Shown: positions 26,001 to 35,012 of the stretch, piece after piece
Numbering within the stretch: position 1 is the stretch's first letter
Layout of the letters: each line of letters opens with the position of its first letter
From: Eubacterium sp. An11
GTDB lineage: Bacteria > Bacillota > Clostridia > Lachnospirales > Lachnospiraceae
Length of the DNA stretch: 64,000 nt
Direction: 5' to 3'
Assembly: GCF_002161065.1 (NCBI RefSeq)
Contig: NZ_NFLV01000015.1
Coordinates: 1-64,000 of the forward strand
The notes under the pieces: generated by a model
The model's database searches: none
Told to the model about the DNA's origin: nothing
What the model saw: only the letters and a program-made list of their open reading frames with translations
Program-made: the position numbers and the translations under genes

Positions 26001-26840
26001 ATGGCAAGACCCAGCCGATGCCGGCGTGTGTGCGAGGAACCGGCGTTTGATCGTTTTGCCCCATGCGGCAGAGATGGAGTGGAAGAAGTTTCTCTGACGG
26101 TGGATGAATATGAAGTGATTCGTCTGGTGGATTATGAGAAAAAGACACATGCTCAGTGTGCAGAACAGATGGATATTTCACGGACAACAGTAACGGAGAT
26201 TTACGAGAAGGCCCGTTATAAGATTGCGGACTGTCTGGTCAATGGAAAGCTGCTACGGATTGCCGGGGGAAATTACCAGATCTGCCGGGGGCGGGCTGCC
26301 GGAGGACGGGGCTGTGGACGGCATTGTCGGTGGATGCAGCCGGAGTTGCCGGATGAACAGATGGAAATAGCGAGGAAAAAGAAAGGAGCGCATATCATGA
26401 GAATTGCAGTAACTTACGAGGATGGAAATGTGTACCAGCATTTTGGACATACCAGTCAGATGAAGATTTATGATGTGGAAGACGGAAAGGTTGTCAAAGA
26501 GGAAGTGGTGGATACCGCGGGCAACGGCCACGGAGCTCTGGCAGGTTTCCTGGCGGGACTGAAGGTGGATATGCTCATCTGCGGAGGTATTGGCGGCGGT
26601 GCCCGGATGGCCCTCGATGAGGCAGGCATCAAACTGTATCCGGGAGTAAACGGCGCTGCCGATGCGGCTGTGGAGGCGTTCCTCAATGGCAATCTTGATT
26701 ATGATCCGGATACCCGGTGCGCCCATCATGAACATGAGCATGGCGAAGGCGGCTGCGGTCATCATCACGGCGAAGGCGGTCATCATGGAGGAGAAGGACA
26801 TTGTCATGGACACAGCGGCTGCGGTCACCATCAGGGATAA
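26001..26840 (+). CDS. DUF134 helix-turn-helix domain fused to a NifX/NifB-type domain with a His-rich tail
   Basis: A 279-residue fusion. Residues 1-100 are a DUF134 DNA-binding domain (MARPSRCRRVCEEP opening; HAQCAEQMDISRTTVTEIYE as the helix-turn-helix). Residues 133-235 are a dinitrogenase iron-molybdenum cofactor (NifX/NifB C-terminal) domain: MRIAVTYEDGNVYQHFGHT, then LICGGIGGGARMALDEAGI and NGAADAAVEAFL. Residues 240-279 are a Cys/His/Gly tail (HHEHEHGEGGCGHHH) that looks metal-binding. An internal Shine-Dalgarno, AAAGGAG at 26382-26388, sits 8 bp before an in-frame ATG at 26397, so the NifX part could also be made alone. Role is probably metal or Fe-S related; no nitrogenase genes are nearby. 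Confidence 0.85.
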   Translation: MARPSRCRRVCEEPAFDRFAPCGRDGVEEVSLTVDEYEVIRLVDYEKKTHAQCAEQMDISRTTVTEIYEKARYKIADCLVNGKLLRIAGGNYQICRGRAAGGRGCGRHCRWMQPELPDEQMEIARKKKGAHIMRIAVTYEDGNVYQHFGHTSQMKIYDVEDGKVVKEEVVDTAGNGHGALAGFLAGLKVDMLICGGIGGGARMALDEAGIKLYPGVNGAADAAVEAFLNGNLDYDPDTRCAHHEHEHGEGGCGHHHGEGGHHGGEGHCHGHSGCGHHQG

Positions 26841-26859
26841 GACTGCCGGTGCTTAAAAA

Positions 26860-26937
26860 GATGCGGCAACGCATACGGCGGATAGACATGGCGGACTGAC
26901 ATAGCCGACTGATACAGCGGATTGCGATAAAATGGCA
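26860..26937 (+). repeat. Decayed short tandem repeats
   Basis: Imperfect units of about 14 bp built on GCGGACTGACATA, GCCGACTGATACA and GCGGATTGCGATA run between the fusion gene and the next terminator. No coding sense is seen. Confidence 0.4.
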
Positions 26938-26941
26938 GACA

Positions 26942-26990
26942 AAAAAACAGCCTTGTTTCGGACATTATATCCGGAACAAGGCTGTTTTTT
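26942..26990. terminator. Bidirectional terminator with a 21-bp stem
   Basis: AAAAAACAGCCTTGTTTCGGA pairs with TCCGGAACAAGGCTGTTTTTT around a 7-base loop, allowing one G-U pair. It serves the plus-strand fusion gene and overlaps the stop codon of the minus-strand membrane protein gene. Confidence 0.92.
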
Positions 26991-28152
26991 AGTGGAGGCC
27001 GCTGGTCTCATAGGAGCCTTCCACATAGAAATCATTTTGGCCCTGCAGGTCTTCAAAAATCAGATGTACGTGGCGGAAACCGGACTGGGTGGAGGAGAAA
27101 TTGCTGATTTCTCCTTTGATGGAATAAGATACCGTCCGTGCGCTGTCAGATAATTGCAGCGCCACTCTGGCAAAGTCGGATTCATCATATTGGACGGTTC
27201 CGCTGATGTCATATCTGTCTGTTCCGCTGACGGATTCCACAGAGGCGTTGACTTGAAGAACGCCGGTGAGGGAATCGGAACTTTCCCATCCACTGCCGGT
27301 GATCCGGTAAGCATGATCCGGGAATGCGCGGCTCCGGAGAGAAAGGTCAGCGGTGCAGGAACCGGCCTGCATGCTTCCGCTCCAGAGGACCTGACCGTCA
27401 AGAGTATAGCCGTGCTTTTCATAAATATTGCTGCTCAGATCGTTGCTCAGGCTCTGACTGTTTCCTTGGCTGTTTCCCTGAGTGGCCGCCGTCTGGCCGG
27501 CTCCGCCTGAGGCGGCATTGTCTGCGCCTGTACCGGAGACACTGTCAGAATCCTGCTGATATAAAGTCTGTTCCGGCCCGGAGGTAACTTCTGTGTGAGT
27601 GGAAGAATGTTTGTGTTTTCCCCTTTTGGTCCTGGTTTTGGTCTTGACGATGGCCTTTCTTTTGTATTTTGCTTTGCGGTTTAAAAGAAAGGCGCTGCCC
27701 ACGGCCAGAACGACAGCCGCCGCCACAGAAAGCGCTGTGTGGATGATGGACGGGAAAGGCAGCAGCCGCAGTACCCAGTTCACGATCACCCAGAGAATAG
27801 TCGGAACAATGCCCAGCACAAATTGGATGACCATGGTGATAAGGGGCAGAACCAATCCCAAGGTATTATATTCAAAGATAAAACGGTACAGCAAAACGGA
27901 AAGCAGAGGAAGTACGATCATAACCACAGGAATGTTTCCGTTTCGGAGACGAAGAATGGCCAGAACGATATAGGTAAGCCCTCCGATCAGGATTGCCGCG
28001 CTGAGAACGGCTCTCGGTTCAGAGATATCGCTGGAAAAATCATAAAACAGATCAAAAAAATGTATCCTGTATATGGCCAGATAAAAATTAAGAAAGACGA
28101 TGACAGCGGTCAGCGCCCCTAAAAGAACAGCTGTGCTTCTTTTGATATTCAT
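26989..28152 (-). CDS. Unrecognised membrane protein with a C-terminal soluble domain
   Basis: I do not recognise this family. The 387-residue protein has five or six hydrophobic segments in its first 165 residues, then a basic stretch (RKAKYKRKAIVKTKTRTKRG), a low-complexity Ser/Thr/Gly/Gln-rich linker (about 195-245), and a C-terminal domain of about 140 residues predicted to be beta-rich (alternating segments such as GSCTADLSLRSRAF and HLIFEDLQGQNDFYVEG). The soluble part would lie on the side set by an even or odd number of helices, probably outside. The ATG at 28152 follows GGAGG; an upstream ATG at 28176 has no site. It is alone, between convergent and same-strand neighbours. Confidence 0.7.
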   Translation of the reverse strand: MNIKRSTAVLLGALTAVIVFLNFYLAIYRIHFFDLFYDFSSDISEPRAVLSAAILIGGLTYIVLAILRLRNGNIPVVMIVLPLLSVLLYRFIFEYNTLGLVLPLITMVIQFVLGIVPTILWVIVNWVLRLLPFPSIIHTALSVAAAVVLAVGSAFLLNRKAKYKRKAIVKTKTRTKRGKHKHSSTHTEVTSGPEQTLYQQDSDSVSGTGADNAASGGAGQTAATQGNSQGNSQSLSNDLSSNIYEKHGYTLDGQVLWSGSMQAGSCTADLSLRSRAFPDHAYRITGSGWESSDSLTGVLQVNASVESVSGTDRYDISGTVQYDESDFARVALQLSDSARTVSYSIKGEISNFSSTQSGFRHVHLIFEDLQGQNDFYVEGSYETSGLH

Positions 28153-28307
28153 ATATATCCTCCATTTCTTGTGCAAAAATCCCGTCTATTATATATTGTC
28201 CCGTCACATCTGTAAATGCTTCTTCCTTACGGAGATTTACTGTATAGTACCGCAAAAATATAATGAATCTGTGATCATGAAGGCATTCATTCGGCAGGGC
28301 AGCTGGC

Positions 28308-29381
28308 TCAGCAGATTCTCGGCAGCTGGATGCCGGTCAGCCGGGACAGAATGCGCCGGCCTCCGATGGAGGTTTTCAGAAGAACCCTGCCAGGCATATC
28401 TTCAGTGACAGTGCCGATCTGCGCAGCGTGTTCTCCGCCGGGAACCTGGCGCATGGCGGCTAGAATCTGTGCAGCGGCTGCCGGGGCGCAGACCACCAGC
28501 ATTCGTCCCTCGCAGGCACAATAGAGAGGATCAAGTCCCAGCATGTGGCAGGCCGCTTCCACCGCGGAATCCACAGGCAGGGCGGCTTCATCCAGCTCAA
28601 TGGAGAAAGGCATCTGCTCGGTAAATTCGTTGAGGGTGGTGGCGACGCCTCCTCTGGTGGGATCGCGCAGGATACGGATGGCGCCGGACTCGTGAGGGAG
28701 CGCGGGATCAGAAGGCACAGGGCCAGGCGCCGGAGAATCATATTCCATGGCACCGGCGGCGGTGAGCGCCGCCGCACTGATCTCGTGCAGAAGACGGCAG
28801 TCGGAAACCAGAGGGCTGTCTGCCGGAAGTAAACCGGAACGAGCCATCATGACGGCGGCTCCGTGGCAGCCTATGGTGCCGCTGATGAGCACTGCGTCGC
28901 CGGGACGGATACCGGTTCTGCCGGGCAGAGCTGCCCGCTGAAAGCCGATGCCGGCGGTGTTGATATAGATGCCGTCGCATTTGCCGGCCTCCACCACCTT
29001 GGTGTCACCGGTGACGATGGAGACACCGGCTTTTTTTGCTTCCCGGGCAATGGAAGAGACGATATCCCGGAAATCAGAGAAAAGAAAGCCTTCTTCCAGA
29101 ATGAAGGAAAGGCTTAAATATTTTGGATCTCCGCCTGCCATGCAGACGTCATTGACGGTGCCGCAGACGGAGAGCTTTCCGATGTCGCCGCCGGGAAACT
29201 TCCAGGGAGTGACCACGAAGCTGTCGGTGGAGAAAACCAGCTGCCGGTTTCCTGCCAGGAGGGCGCCGTCGCCCAAGGAAGACAGGGCGGGGTTGTCAAA
29301 GGCGGGCAGCAGGATGTTATCGATCAGCTCCGCCGTTTTCAGGCCGCCGCTGCCGTAATCCAGGGTGATGCGTTCATTCAT
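28308..29381 (-). CDS. hypE: Hydrogenase maturation protein HypE
   Basis: Dehydrates the thiocarboxamide on its C-terminal cysteine to thiocyanate, making the CN ligands of the NiFe site with HypF. The PurM-like ATP-binding fold starts with ITLDYGSGG and continues with SLGDGALL, GTVNDVCMAGGDP, and DPTRGGVATTLNEF; the C-terminus ends LPRIC, with the essential terminal cysteine. Start is uncertain: the HypE-like region begins at the ATG at 29381, while an ATG at 29432 would add 17 Asn/Thr-rich residues; neither has a clear ribosome site. It is 222 bp after hypD, a much larger gap than elsewhere in the operon. Confidence 0.93.
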   Translation of the reverse strand: MNERITLDYGSGGLKTAELIDNILLPAFDNPALSSLGDGALLAGNRQLVFSTDSFVVTPWKFPGGDIGKLSVCGTVNDVCMAGGDPKYLSLSFILEEGFLFSDFRDIVSSIAREAKKAGVSIVTGDTKVVEAGKCDGIYINTAGIGFQRAALPGRTGIRPGDAVLISGTIGCHGAAVMMARSGLLPADSPLVSDCRLLHEISAAALTAAGAMEYDSPAPGPVPSDPALPHESGAIRILRDPTRGGVATTLNEFTEQMPFSIELDEAALPVDSAVEAACHMLGLDPLYCACEGRMLVVCAPAAAAQILAAMRQVPGGEHAAQIGTVTEDMPGRVLLKTSIGGRRILSRLTGIQLPRIC

Positions 29382-29603
29382 AGTTTCTGTGTGATTATTT
29401 ATTGTTGTATGTTCAATCGTTTTATTTTCCATAATTTTTAAATGTCAATTTTTTGAATGTCTATATAATAAATGTTCAGTTGATAACTACTCTTCAAATG
29501 ACGATTATGCTTATGGGCATAATTATCTCTGCCAGTATATAGCAGCATGATGAATCATGTGCTATCCGCCGGATAGGACCAGTGTTGTTATTTCTTATCA
29601 TCC
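29382..29603. other. Gap between hypD and hypE
   Basis: About 220 bp. CTATCC-GCC-GGATAG and CATGAT-GA-ATCATG are two small palindromes near 29550-29580. No gene is seen apart from a possible N-terminal extension of hypE to 29432. A separate promoter or processing site for hypE is possible. Confidence 0.35.
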
Positions 29604-30695
29604 CTATTCGTATTGATACGCTGCGGCGCAGGCACCCTCGCCGGATACCATGCAGGGCCCCACCGGATTGGACGGTGAGCAGACGTTCCGGAACAGCGGA
29701 CAGTCTGCAGGGCGGATGACACCCCGGATGACCTGAGCGCACTGACAGCCCGGAATCCGGGTGGCTTCCGGCGGATCCAGAGAGAACTTTTTCATGGCGT
29801 CCCAGGGAGCATATGCCTCGCGGATGGCGTATCCGCTGTCCTCGATGTGTCCGAGCCCGCGCCAGTCAGAGGGAGCGGGACAAAGCACTTTATCCATGAG
29901 GGCAAGGGCTGCCGGATTCCCTTCAGGACGGACAAGGCGGGTATATTCATTTTTCAGGGCCGGATGGTTTTCGGCGAGCATCCGGGTCAGCTCCAGAATG
30001 GAATAAAGCAGATCAGCCGCCTCAAAGCCGGCTACGACGCCGGGCAGCCGGTAGTCGTCGGGCAGAAAAGAAAAACGGTCTGCGCCGATGATGGTAGCTA
30101 CATGGCCCGGACATAAGAAGCCGTCGACGGCAAAATCCGGGGCTTCGATGAGAGAGCGCAGGGCCGGTTCCGTCTGTTTCAGCAGGCAGAGTACGGAAAA
30201 GTTCGTAAGACGGCGGGCAGCTGCTTCCAGAATACAGGCGGCCGTCCCGGGAGCAGTGGTTTCAAAGCCCACGCCCAGGAAGACCACCTCTTTTTCCGGA
30301 TGGTCCTCAGCCAGCTGGAGCGCGTCCATCGGTGAGTAGACGGATTCCACGTTTGCTCCCCCGGCGCGTCGTTTTAAAAGACTCTCTCCCTGAATAGAGC
30401 CGGGAACCCGCAAAAGATCCCCGTAACTGGCGATCAGGATCTCTTTTCTTTTGGACAGAGAGAGGATCATATCAATGATATTGGCGGGGGTGACGCAGAC
30501 CGGGCAGCCGGGACCCGAGAGCAGCTGTACATTTTCCGGCAGAATACTCTTGATCCCGCTGCGGGCAATGGACATGGTGTGGGTTCCGCAGACCTCCATC
30601 AGCCGGATGGGACCTGTCTTTTGGCTGTAACCGGCAATTTTTTCAAGGAGAAGCGGCACATCCCCGGGATTTTTAAACCAGTTTTCATAAAGCAT
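29604..30695 (-). CDS. hypD: Hydrogenase maturation protein HypD
   Basis: A 363-residue Fe-S protein that, with HypC, carries the Fe(CN)2CO unit before transfer to the hydrogenase large subunit. Conserved cysteine motifs are EVCGTHTMSIARSG, SGPGCPVCVTP, FLGVGFETTAPGTA, CPGHVATIIG, and the [4Fe-4S]-binding C-terminal region containing IPGCQCAQVIRG, DCPLF and VCSPSNPVGPCMVSGEGACAA. Its start overlaps the hypC stop by 11 bp. Confidence 0.96.
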   Translation of the reverse strand: MLYENWFKNPGDVPLLLEKIAGYSQKTGPIRLMEVCGTHTMSIARSGIKSILPENVQLLSGPGCPVCVTPANIIDMILSLSKRKEILIASYGDLLRVPGSIQGESLLKRRAGGANVESVYSPMDALQLAEDHPEKEVVFLGVGFETTAPGTAACILEAAARRLTNFSVLCLLKQTEPALRSLIEAPDFAVDGFLCPGHVATIIGADRFSFLPDDYRLPGVVAGFEAADLLYSILELTRMLAENHPALKNEYTRLVRPEGNPAALALMDKVLCPAPSDWRGLGHIEDSGYAIREAYAPWDAMKKFSLDPPEATRIPGCQCAQVIRGVIRPADCPLFRNVCSPSNPVGPCMVSGEGACAAAYQYE

Positions 30696-30903
30696 TTTTG
30701 ATTTCCTCGAGAAGCTCTATATTTTCAAGGGCTTCTTTTTCTGACATTTTTTCAATGGCGAATCCCGCATGGACCATGACGTAATCCCCGGGTTTCGGGT
30801 CCGTGATAAAGTCGATGCGGATATTCTGGGAAAGCCCCCCGGCTTCGCAGCGGGCCAGGGTGCCGTCTATCTGATCAATTTTCATAGGCATTGCCAGACA
30901 CAT
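30685..30903 (-). CDS. hypC: Hydrogenase maturation chaperone HypC
   Basis: A 72-residue HypC/HupF chaperone beginning MCLAMPMKI, with the essential N-terminal Cys2. The start at 30903 follows AAGGAGGG and gives Cys as residue 2; a longer frame from 30939 would bury this residue and is rejected. It delivers the iron-ligand unit with HypD to the large subunit. It lies 4 bp after hypB and overlaps hypD. Confidence 0.96.
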   Translation of the reverse strand: MCLAMPMKIDQIDGTLARCEAGGLSQNIRIDFITDPKPGDYVMVHAGFAIEKMSEKEALENIELLEEIKNAL

Positions 30904-30907
30904 GTTT

Positions 30908-31600
30908 CTATCCCTCCTTCGTATATTCTCCGGTGACATTTCCGGCAGACTGCGCTTTGCGGATCTGTTCCGTGAGAAAATCTGTGAGGCCGTCCAGCCC
31001 GTCTCCGGTTCTGCTGCTGATACAGAAGAGAGGCGCGCCGGGATTTACTGTTTCGTAATTAGCACGCACCCTGGATTCATCAAAATCAAAATATGGCAGC
31101 ATGTCATACTTGTTAAGAACCAGACAATCTGTATCTGTGAACATGAGGGGATACTTTTCGACTTTGTCATCCCCCTCCGGGATGCTTAAGATGGTGATGC
31201 GCAAAGATTCACCGATGCGGAACTCAGCAGGACATACCAGATTGCCGATATTTTCCACAAAAATGACATCCAGATCTTCGAGAGGAAGTTCAGGTAAAAT
31301 GTGCTGGATGCTCATGGCCTCGATGTGGCAGGCACCGTCGGTATTCAGCTGAACGGCGGGGATGCCAAGATCTGCGATGCGTTCGGCGTCCACCTGTCCT
31401 GCGATGTCTCCTTCGATGACGCCGATGCGGAAGGTGGATTTCAGTTTGCCGATCAGCGCGGAAATGAGGCTGGTCTTTCCGGCGCCGGGACTTCCCATGA
31501 GGTTGATCATGCAGATGTGGTGGCCGGCCAGGGTATTTTTGACTTCCTCACTGACATCTTCATTCCAGTCCATGACCTGGTGCAGTACTTTTATTTCCAT
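30908..31600 (-). CDS. hypB: Hydrogenase nickel incorporation GTPase HypB
   Basis: A 230-residue GTPase that drives nickel insertion with HypA. P-loop GSPGAGKTS, EGDIAGQVDAERI, the metal-site segment NTDGACHIEA, FVENIGNLVCPAEF and NKYDML are all present. The His-rich or CxxCGC nickel-storage N-terminus found in some HypB proteins is absent. Its start lies 41 bp inside the end of hypA. Confidence 0.96.
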   Translation of the reverse strand: MEIKVLHQVMDWNEDVSEEVKNTLAGHHICMINLMGSPGAGKTSLISALIGKLKSTFRIGVIEGDIAGQVDAERIADLGIPAVQLNTDGACHIEAMSIQHILPELPLEDLDVIFVENIGNLVCPAEFRIGESLRITILSIPEGDDKVEKYPLMFTDTDCLVLNKYDMLPYFDFDESRVRANYETVNPGAPLFCISSRTGDGLDGLTDFLTEQIRKAQSAGNVTGEYTKEG

Positions 31601-31982
31601 GAATATTCGCCTCCTGTGTGATTTCGCTTGTGTTTTGTTTTATATCGATCTCAAGACTTTTTATATAGAATTCTTTTCCGGACAGGAGCTTAAGGTGCAG
31701 ACTTTGGCAATGGGGACATTCCAGATGATGCGGAGTGATCTCTCCTTCCCTGCCGCAGTCCAGGCAGCGGACTCTGACGGGCAGCGTCTCGGATTCGATG
31801 CGCGCTCCCTCGGCGATGGTGCCTTCCGCCAGCATGTCCAGATAGATCTGGATGCAGTCGGGCACGATGCCCCGGAGAGCACCGATGCAAAGCCGGATGA
31901 CCCGGATTTTTGATGCGTTCTGCGCCTGCGCTTCGCGGATACAGTCTTTGAGAAGATGCTCGGTTATGCTGAATTCATGCAT
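31560..31982 (-). CDS. hypA: Hydrogenase nickel incorporation protein HypA
   Basis: A 140-residue nickel metallochaperone. It opens MHEFSITEHLL, with His2 as nickel ligand, and has a zinc site made of CLDC and CPHC around residues 74-93. The C-terminus runs about 20 residues beyond the usual HypA end and overlaps hypB by 41 bp. The ATG at 31982 follows AGGAG; the frame opening at 32030 is rejected. It is the first gene of hypABCDE and faces away from the ech operon 267 bp away. Confidence 0.95.
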   Translation of the reverse strand: MHEFSITEHLLKDCIREAQAQNASKIRVIRLCIGALRGIVPDCIQIYLDMLAEGTIAEGARIESETLPVRVRCLDCGREGEITPHHLECPHCQSLHLKLLSGKEFYIKSLEIDIKQNTSEITQEANIHGNKSTAPGHGLE

Positions 31983-32249
31983 GGCAGTTCTCCTGTAACT
32001 TTGTGATTTGTTCCAGAGACATTCTAACACATTTTCTGTGAAAATAAATACAAAATAAACAGTGAAATTTGTGTAAATGTTGTGCCTCCGGCAGACATTT
32101 TTCAGTATTCTTAGTTAAAATAAACATAAAATCGAGCAGAAGTCTTGTAAAATTAGTAAATGAGGATTAAAATCAGGGTGATAATAAAAAAGAAAAAGAG
32201 CAGTTTCCGACTGCTGAAAGAAGAGAGAAATGAAAGGAGGACAACATCA
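31983..32249. promoter_or_regulatory. Divergent hyp/ech control region
   Basis: An AT-rich 267-bp region between hypA and echA that must hold both promoters. I see no strong -35/-10 pair or palindrome; CTTGTAAAATTAGTAAAT near 32144 could be part of a plus-strand promoter. Confidence 0.4.
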
Positions 32250-34139
32250 ATGATACCATTCCTGATTGGAATTCCGGCAGTACTTGCGGTGGTATTTCAG
32301 ATCATTCGAAATGAAAAGATGCGGGGATATATCGTCTATGCGGGCGCCGGTGTCATTATGGCCATGACGGTTCTGTTTATCGCGGACTGGATTGGCAGCG
32401 GAGCGCAGACGTGGACCTTCTATCCGCAGACAGAGATCATTGATCATCTGATGACAGTGGGAGATATTTTTCTCATGTGTCTGATCATCTGGCTGAGTGT
32501 CAGATACCGGAGAGTGGTTCCTGTTATTTTGTCTGTGCTGCAGACAGTGCTGGTGCTCTATGTGGAATTTACCACAGAGGTGACGAGGGGGCCGCACATG
32601 ATGGTGGACTGGCTCACTATATTGATGTGTATCATCATTGCTTTTATCGGAGGTTTTATCTGTATTTATACAGTTGGTTATATGAAAGGGTATCACCATC
32701 ATCATAAAGATGTGAAAGACAGACAGCCGTTTTTCTTTTCCATGCTGTTTTTGTTTCTGGCTGCCATGTTCGGACTGGTACTCTCTGAGAATCTGATCTG
32801 GATTTATTTTTTCTGGGAGATCACCAGCGTGATCTCATTTTTGATGATCGGCTATACCCGCACGGAAGAAGCGGTGAATAACAGTTTCTGTGCATTGTGG
32901 ATGAATCTTCTGGGTGGTCTGGGCTTTGCCGTGGCCATTGTTCTCATGGCAATGGGACAGGGATCATTGCAGCTGGTCGATGTGGTGAACACGGGAGCTC
33001 TGCTGCCGCTGATGTGTCTGTCGCTGGCGGGCCTGACCAAATCGGCGCAGCTGCCGTTCTCCACCTGGCTGCTGGGAGCCATGGTCGCTCCGACGCCGTC
33101 CAGCGCGCTTCTTCACAGCGCAACCATGGTGAAGGCAGGCGTTTATCTGCTCATCCGTATCTCTCCGGCGTTGTCCGGTAATCTGGTGGGACTGATCGTA
33201 TCAAGTATCGGAGGACTGACCTTTATTATGGCAAGTATGATGGCCATTGCGCAGAATGACGCCAAAAAAGTACTGGCCTTCTCTACCATCTCCAACCTGG
33301 GACTGATCGTAGCCTGTTCCGGTATCGGAGTGGAAGAAACGGTGTGGGCGGCCATCTTCCTGATGGTGTTCCACGCAGTGAGCAAATCCATGCTGTTTCA
33401 GTCCGTGGGGGCCACGGAGAATACGCTGGGTTCCCGGGATATTGAGGATATGCACGGCCTCATTATACGGGTGCCGCGGCTTGCCTATATCATGGGTATC
33501 GGTATTGCGGGCATGTATCTGGCGCCGTTTGGCATGCTGATCTCCAAGTGGGTGGCTTTAAAGGCCTTCGTGGATTCCGGCAACGTGATCCTGGTGCTGT
33601 GTATCGCCTACGGCAGTGCCACCACCATGTTTTACTGGACCAAGTGGCTGTCCAAGCTGCTCTGCCGGCACATTCCGCGGGATACGGTCAAAGATGTGAC
33701 AAGAAAAGACGAATACCTGTCCATGCTGTTTCACGCCGGTGTCATGCTGCTCCTGTGTCTGCTGCTGCCTCTGGTGGCCAGATGGCTGGTCAATCCGATC
33801 GTACGGCAGCTTTTCGGCAACGCCACAGACGTGCTGTCCATGAGCGTACTGACCACCATGGCAATCATGCTGGTTTCCATCTTTGTGGTTCCGGCAGCCA
33901 TGTTCTTTATCAGCCGCCGGTCGCACACAGAACTGGTGCCGATTTATATGAACGGTATCAACGAGGGGGACAACCGGTTTTTTACCAACAGCTATGGGGG
34001 AAAGGAACATTTATATCTGAGCAACTGGTATCTGCGTTTTGAGTTTGGACGGAGACATCTGAGGATCCCGTCGATCATCATTGCGGCGGCAGTGCTGGTC
34101 ATCGGATTTTGTCTTGTCGTTGGAGGTGTGTCATGGTAA
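32250..34139 (+). CDS. echA: Ech-type hydrogenase subunit A (NuoL/MrpD-like ion-translocating subunit)
   Basis: A 629-residue integral membrane protein with about 14-16 helices, homologous to complex I NuoL/M/N and Mrp antiporters. Characteristic pieces are LIWIYFFWEITSVISFLMIGYTR with the conserved Glu in helix 5, TKSAQLPFSTWLLGAMVAPTPSSALLHSATMVKAGVYL with the key Lys, and the late helix region around FHAVSKSMLFQ. It couples hydrogen cycling to proton or sodium movement. The ATG at 32250 follows AAAGGAGG; the frame from 32160 is rejected. It overlaps echB by 7 bp. Confidence 0.93.
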   Translation: MIPFLIGIPAVLAVVFQIIRNEKMRGYIVYAGAGVIMAMTVLFIADWIGSGAQTWTFYPQTEIIDHLMTVGDIFLMCLIIWLSVRYRRVVPVILSVLQTVLVLYVEFTTEVTRGPHMMVDWLTILMCIIIAFIGGFICIYTVGYMKGYHHHHKDVKDRQPFFFSMLFLFLAAMFGLVLSENLIWIYFFWEITSVISFLMIGYTRTEEAVNNSFCALWMNLLGGLGFAVAIVLMAMGQGSLQLVDVVNTGALLPLMCLSLAGLTKSAQLPFSTWLLGAMVAPTPSSALLHSATMVKAGVYLLIRISPALSGNLVGLIVSSIGGLTFIMASMMAIAQNDAKKVLAFSTISNLGLIVACSGIGVEETVWAAIFLMVFHAVSKSMLFQSVGATENTLGSRDIEDMHGLIIRVPRLAYIMGIGIAGMYLAPFGMLISKWVALKAFVDSGNVILVLCIAYGSATTMFYWTKWLSKLLCRHIPRDTVKDVTRKDEYLSMLFHAGVMLLLCLLLPLVARWLVNPIVRQLFGNATDVLSMSVLTTMAIMLVSIFVVPAAMFFISRRSHTELVPIYMNGINEGDNRFFTNSYGGKEHLYLSNWYLRFEFGRRHLRIPSIIIAAAVLVIGFCLVVGGVSW

Positions 34140-34996
34140 AAGTGATTTTTGTTCTGGCGTATCTGATCTTTGCGCCTTTTCTCGGCGCACTTCTGGATGG
34201 CGTTGATCGTATCATCAGTGCGAGAATGCAGCGGAGAAAAGGACCGAAACTTTTACAGCCGTTTTATGATCTGGGAAAACTTTTTTCCAAGGAAAGGATC
34301 GGTGTGAACGACGTACAGCTTTTTCTGAATATGAGTTATCTGGTGATCCTCATGATTGCCGGAAGTATGCTCTTTGCGGGAGCAGATCTTTTGATGGTGC
34401 TCTTTATTTTAAGTACTGCGGACATGTTTCTGATCATGGCGGCTTCCAGCGATTCCTCTCCGTATTCCAACATGGGTTCCAGCAGAGAAATGCTGCAGAT
34501 GATGGCCTATGAGCCGCTGACCCTTCTGGTGGCGGTGGGATTTTATCTGACCACAGATTCTTTTCTGGTGTCGGACATCATTCACGAGGATGTGAGTGCG
34601 GTACTGTGGATGCCGGGACTGCTGGCAGGTTTTATGTTTACGACTGCCATCAAGTTTCGTAAATCGCCCTTTGATTTGTCCACCAGTCATCATGCCCATC
34701 AGGAAATGGTAAAGGGACTGACCACAGAGATGTCCGGAACCACGCTGGCCATTATGAATATTGCGGAATATTATGAGATGGTGCTGCTGCTTGGGATTTT
34801 CTGCCTGTTCTTTGTGAACAGTACCTGGTGGAGCTGGATCGTGGCGGTCGTGCTCTGCGGGGTGATCTTCTTTCTGGAGACCCTGTGGGATAATGTCAGC
34901 GCCCGCGTCAAATGGAAAACACTGCTTTACAGCTGCTGGGTGGTCACCCTGGTGGCAGGAGGCGTAAATATATTGATTCTGATGCTGGATAAGTAA
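34133..34996 (+). CDS. echB: Ech-type hydrogenase subunit B (NuoH-like)
   Basis: A 287-residue membrane subunit that anchors the hydrophilic arm, equivalent to NuoH. Visible motifs are GVDRIISARMQRRKGP (the conserved basic loop), QPFYDLGKLFSKE and FRKSPFDLSTSHHAHQEMVKG with the carboxylates of the NuoH quinone-side loop. The ATG at 34133 overlaps the echA stop and follows GGAGGTG. Confidence 0.93.
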   Translation: MVKVIFVLAYLIFAPFLGALLDGVDRIISARMQRRKGPKLLQPFYDLGKLFSKERIGVNDVQLFLNMSYLVILMIAGSMLFAGADLLMVLFILSTADMFLIMAASSDSSPYSNMGSSREMLQMMAYEPLTLLVAVGFYLTTDSFLVSDIIHEDVSAVLWMPGLLAGFMFTTAIKFRKSPFDLSTSHHAHQEMVKGLTTEMSGTTLAIMNIAEYYEMVLLLGIFCLFFVNSTWWSWIVAVVLCGVIFFLETLWDNVSARVKWKTLLYSCWVVTLVAGGVNILILMLDK

Positions 34997-35012
34997 GCAG
35001 GAGGGAGAGAAC

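Noticed and set aside
28308-29432. Selenophosphate synthase (SelD) for the PurM-like protein
   Set aside because: It lacks the N-terminal Cys/Sec glycine-rich motif of SelD, ends in the HypE-specific Cys, and lies in the hyp operon.
29433-29603. Small RNA or riboswitch in the hypD-hypE gap
   Set aside because: Only short palindromes are present and no known riboswitch core or terminator was recognised; left as an unexplained gap.
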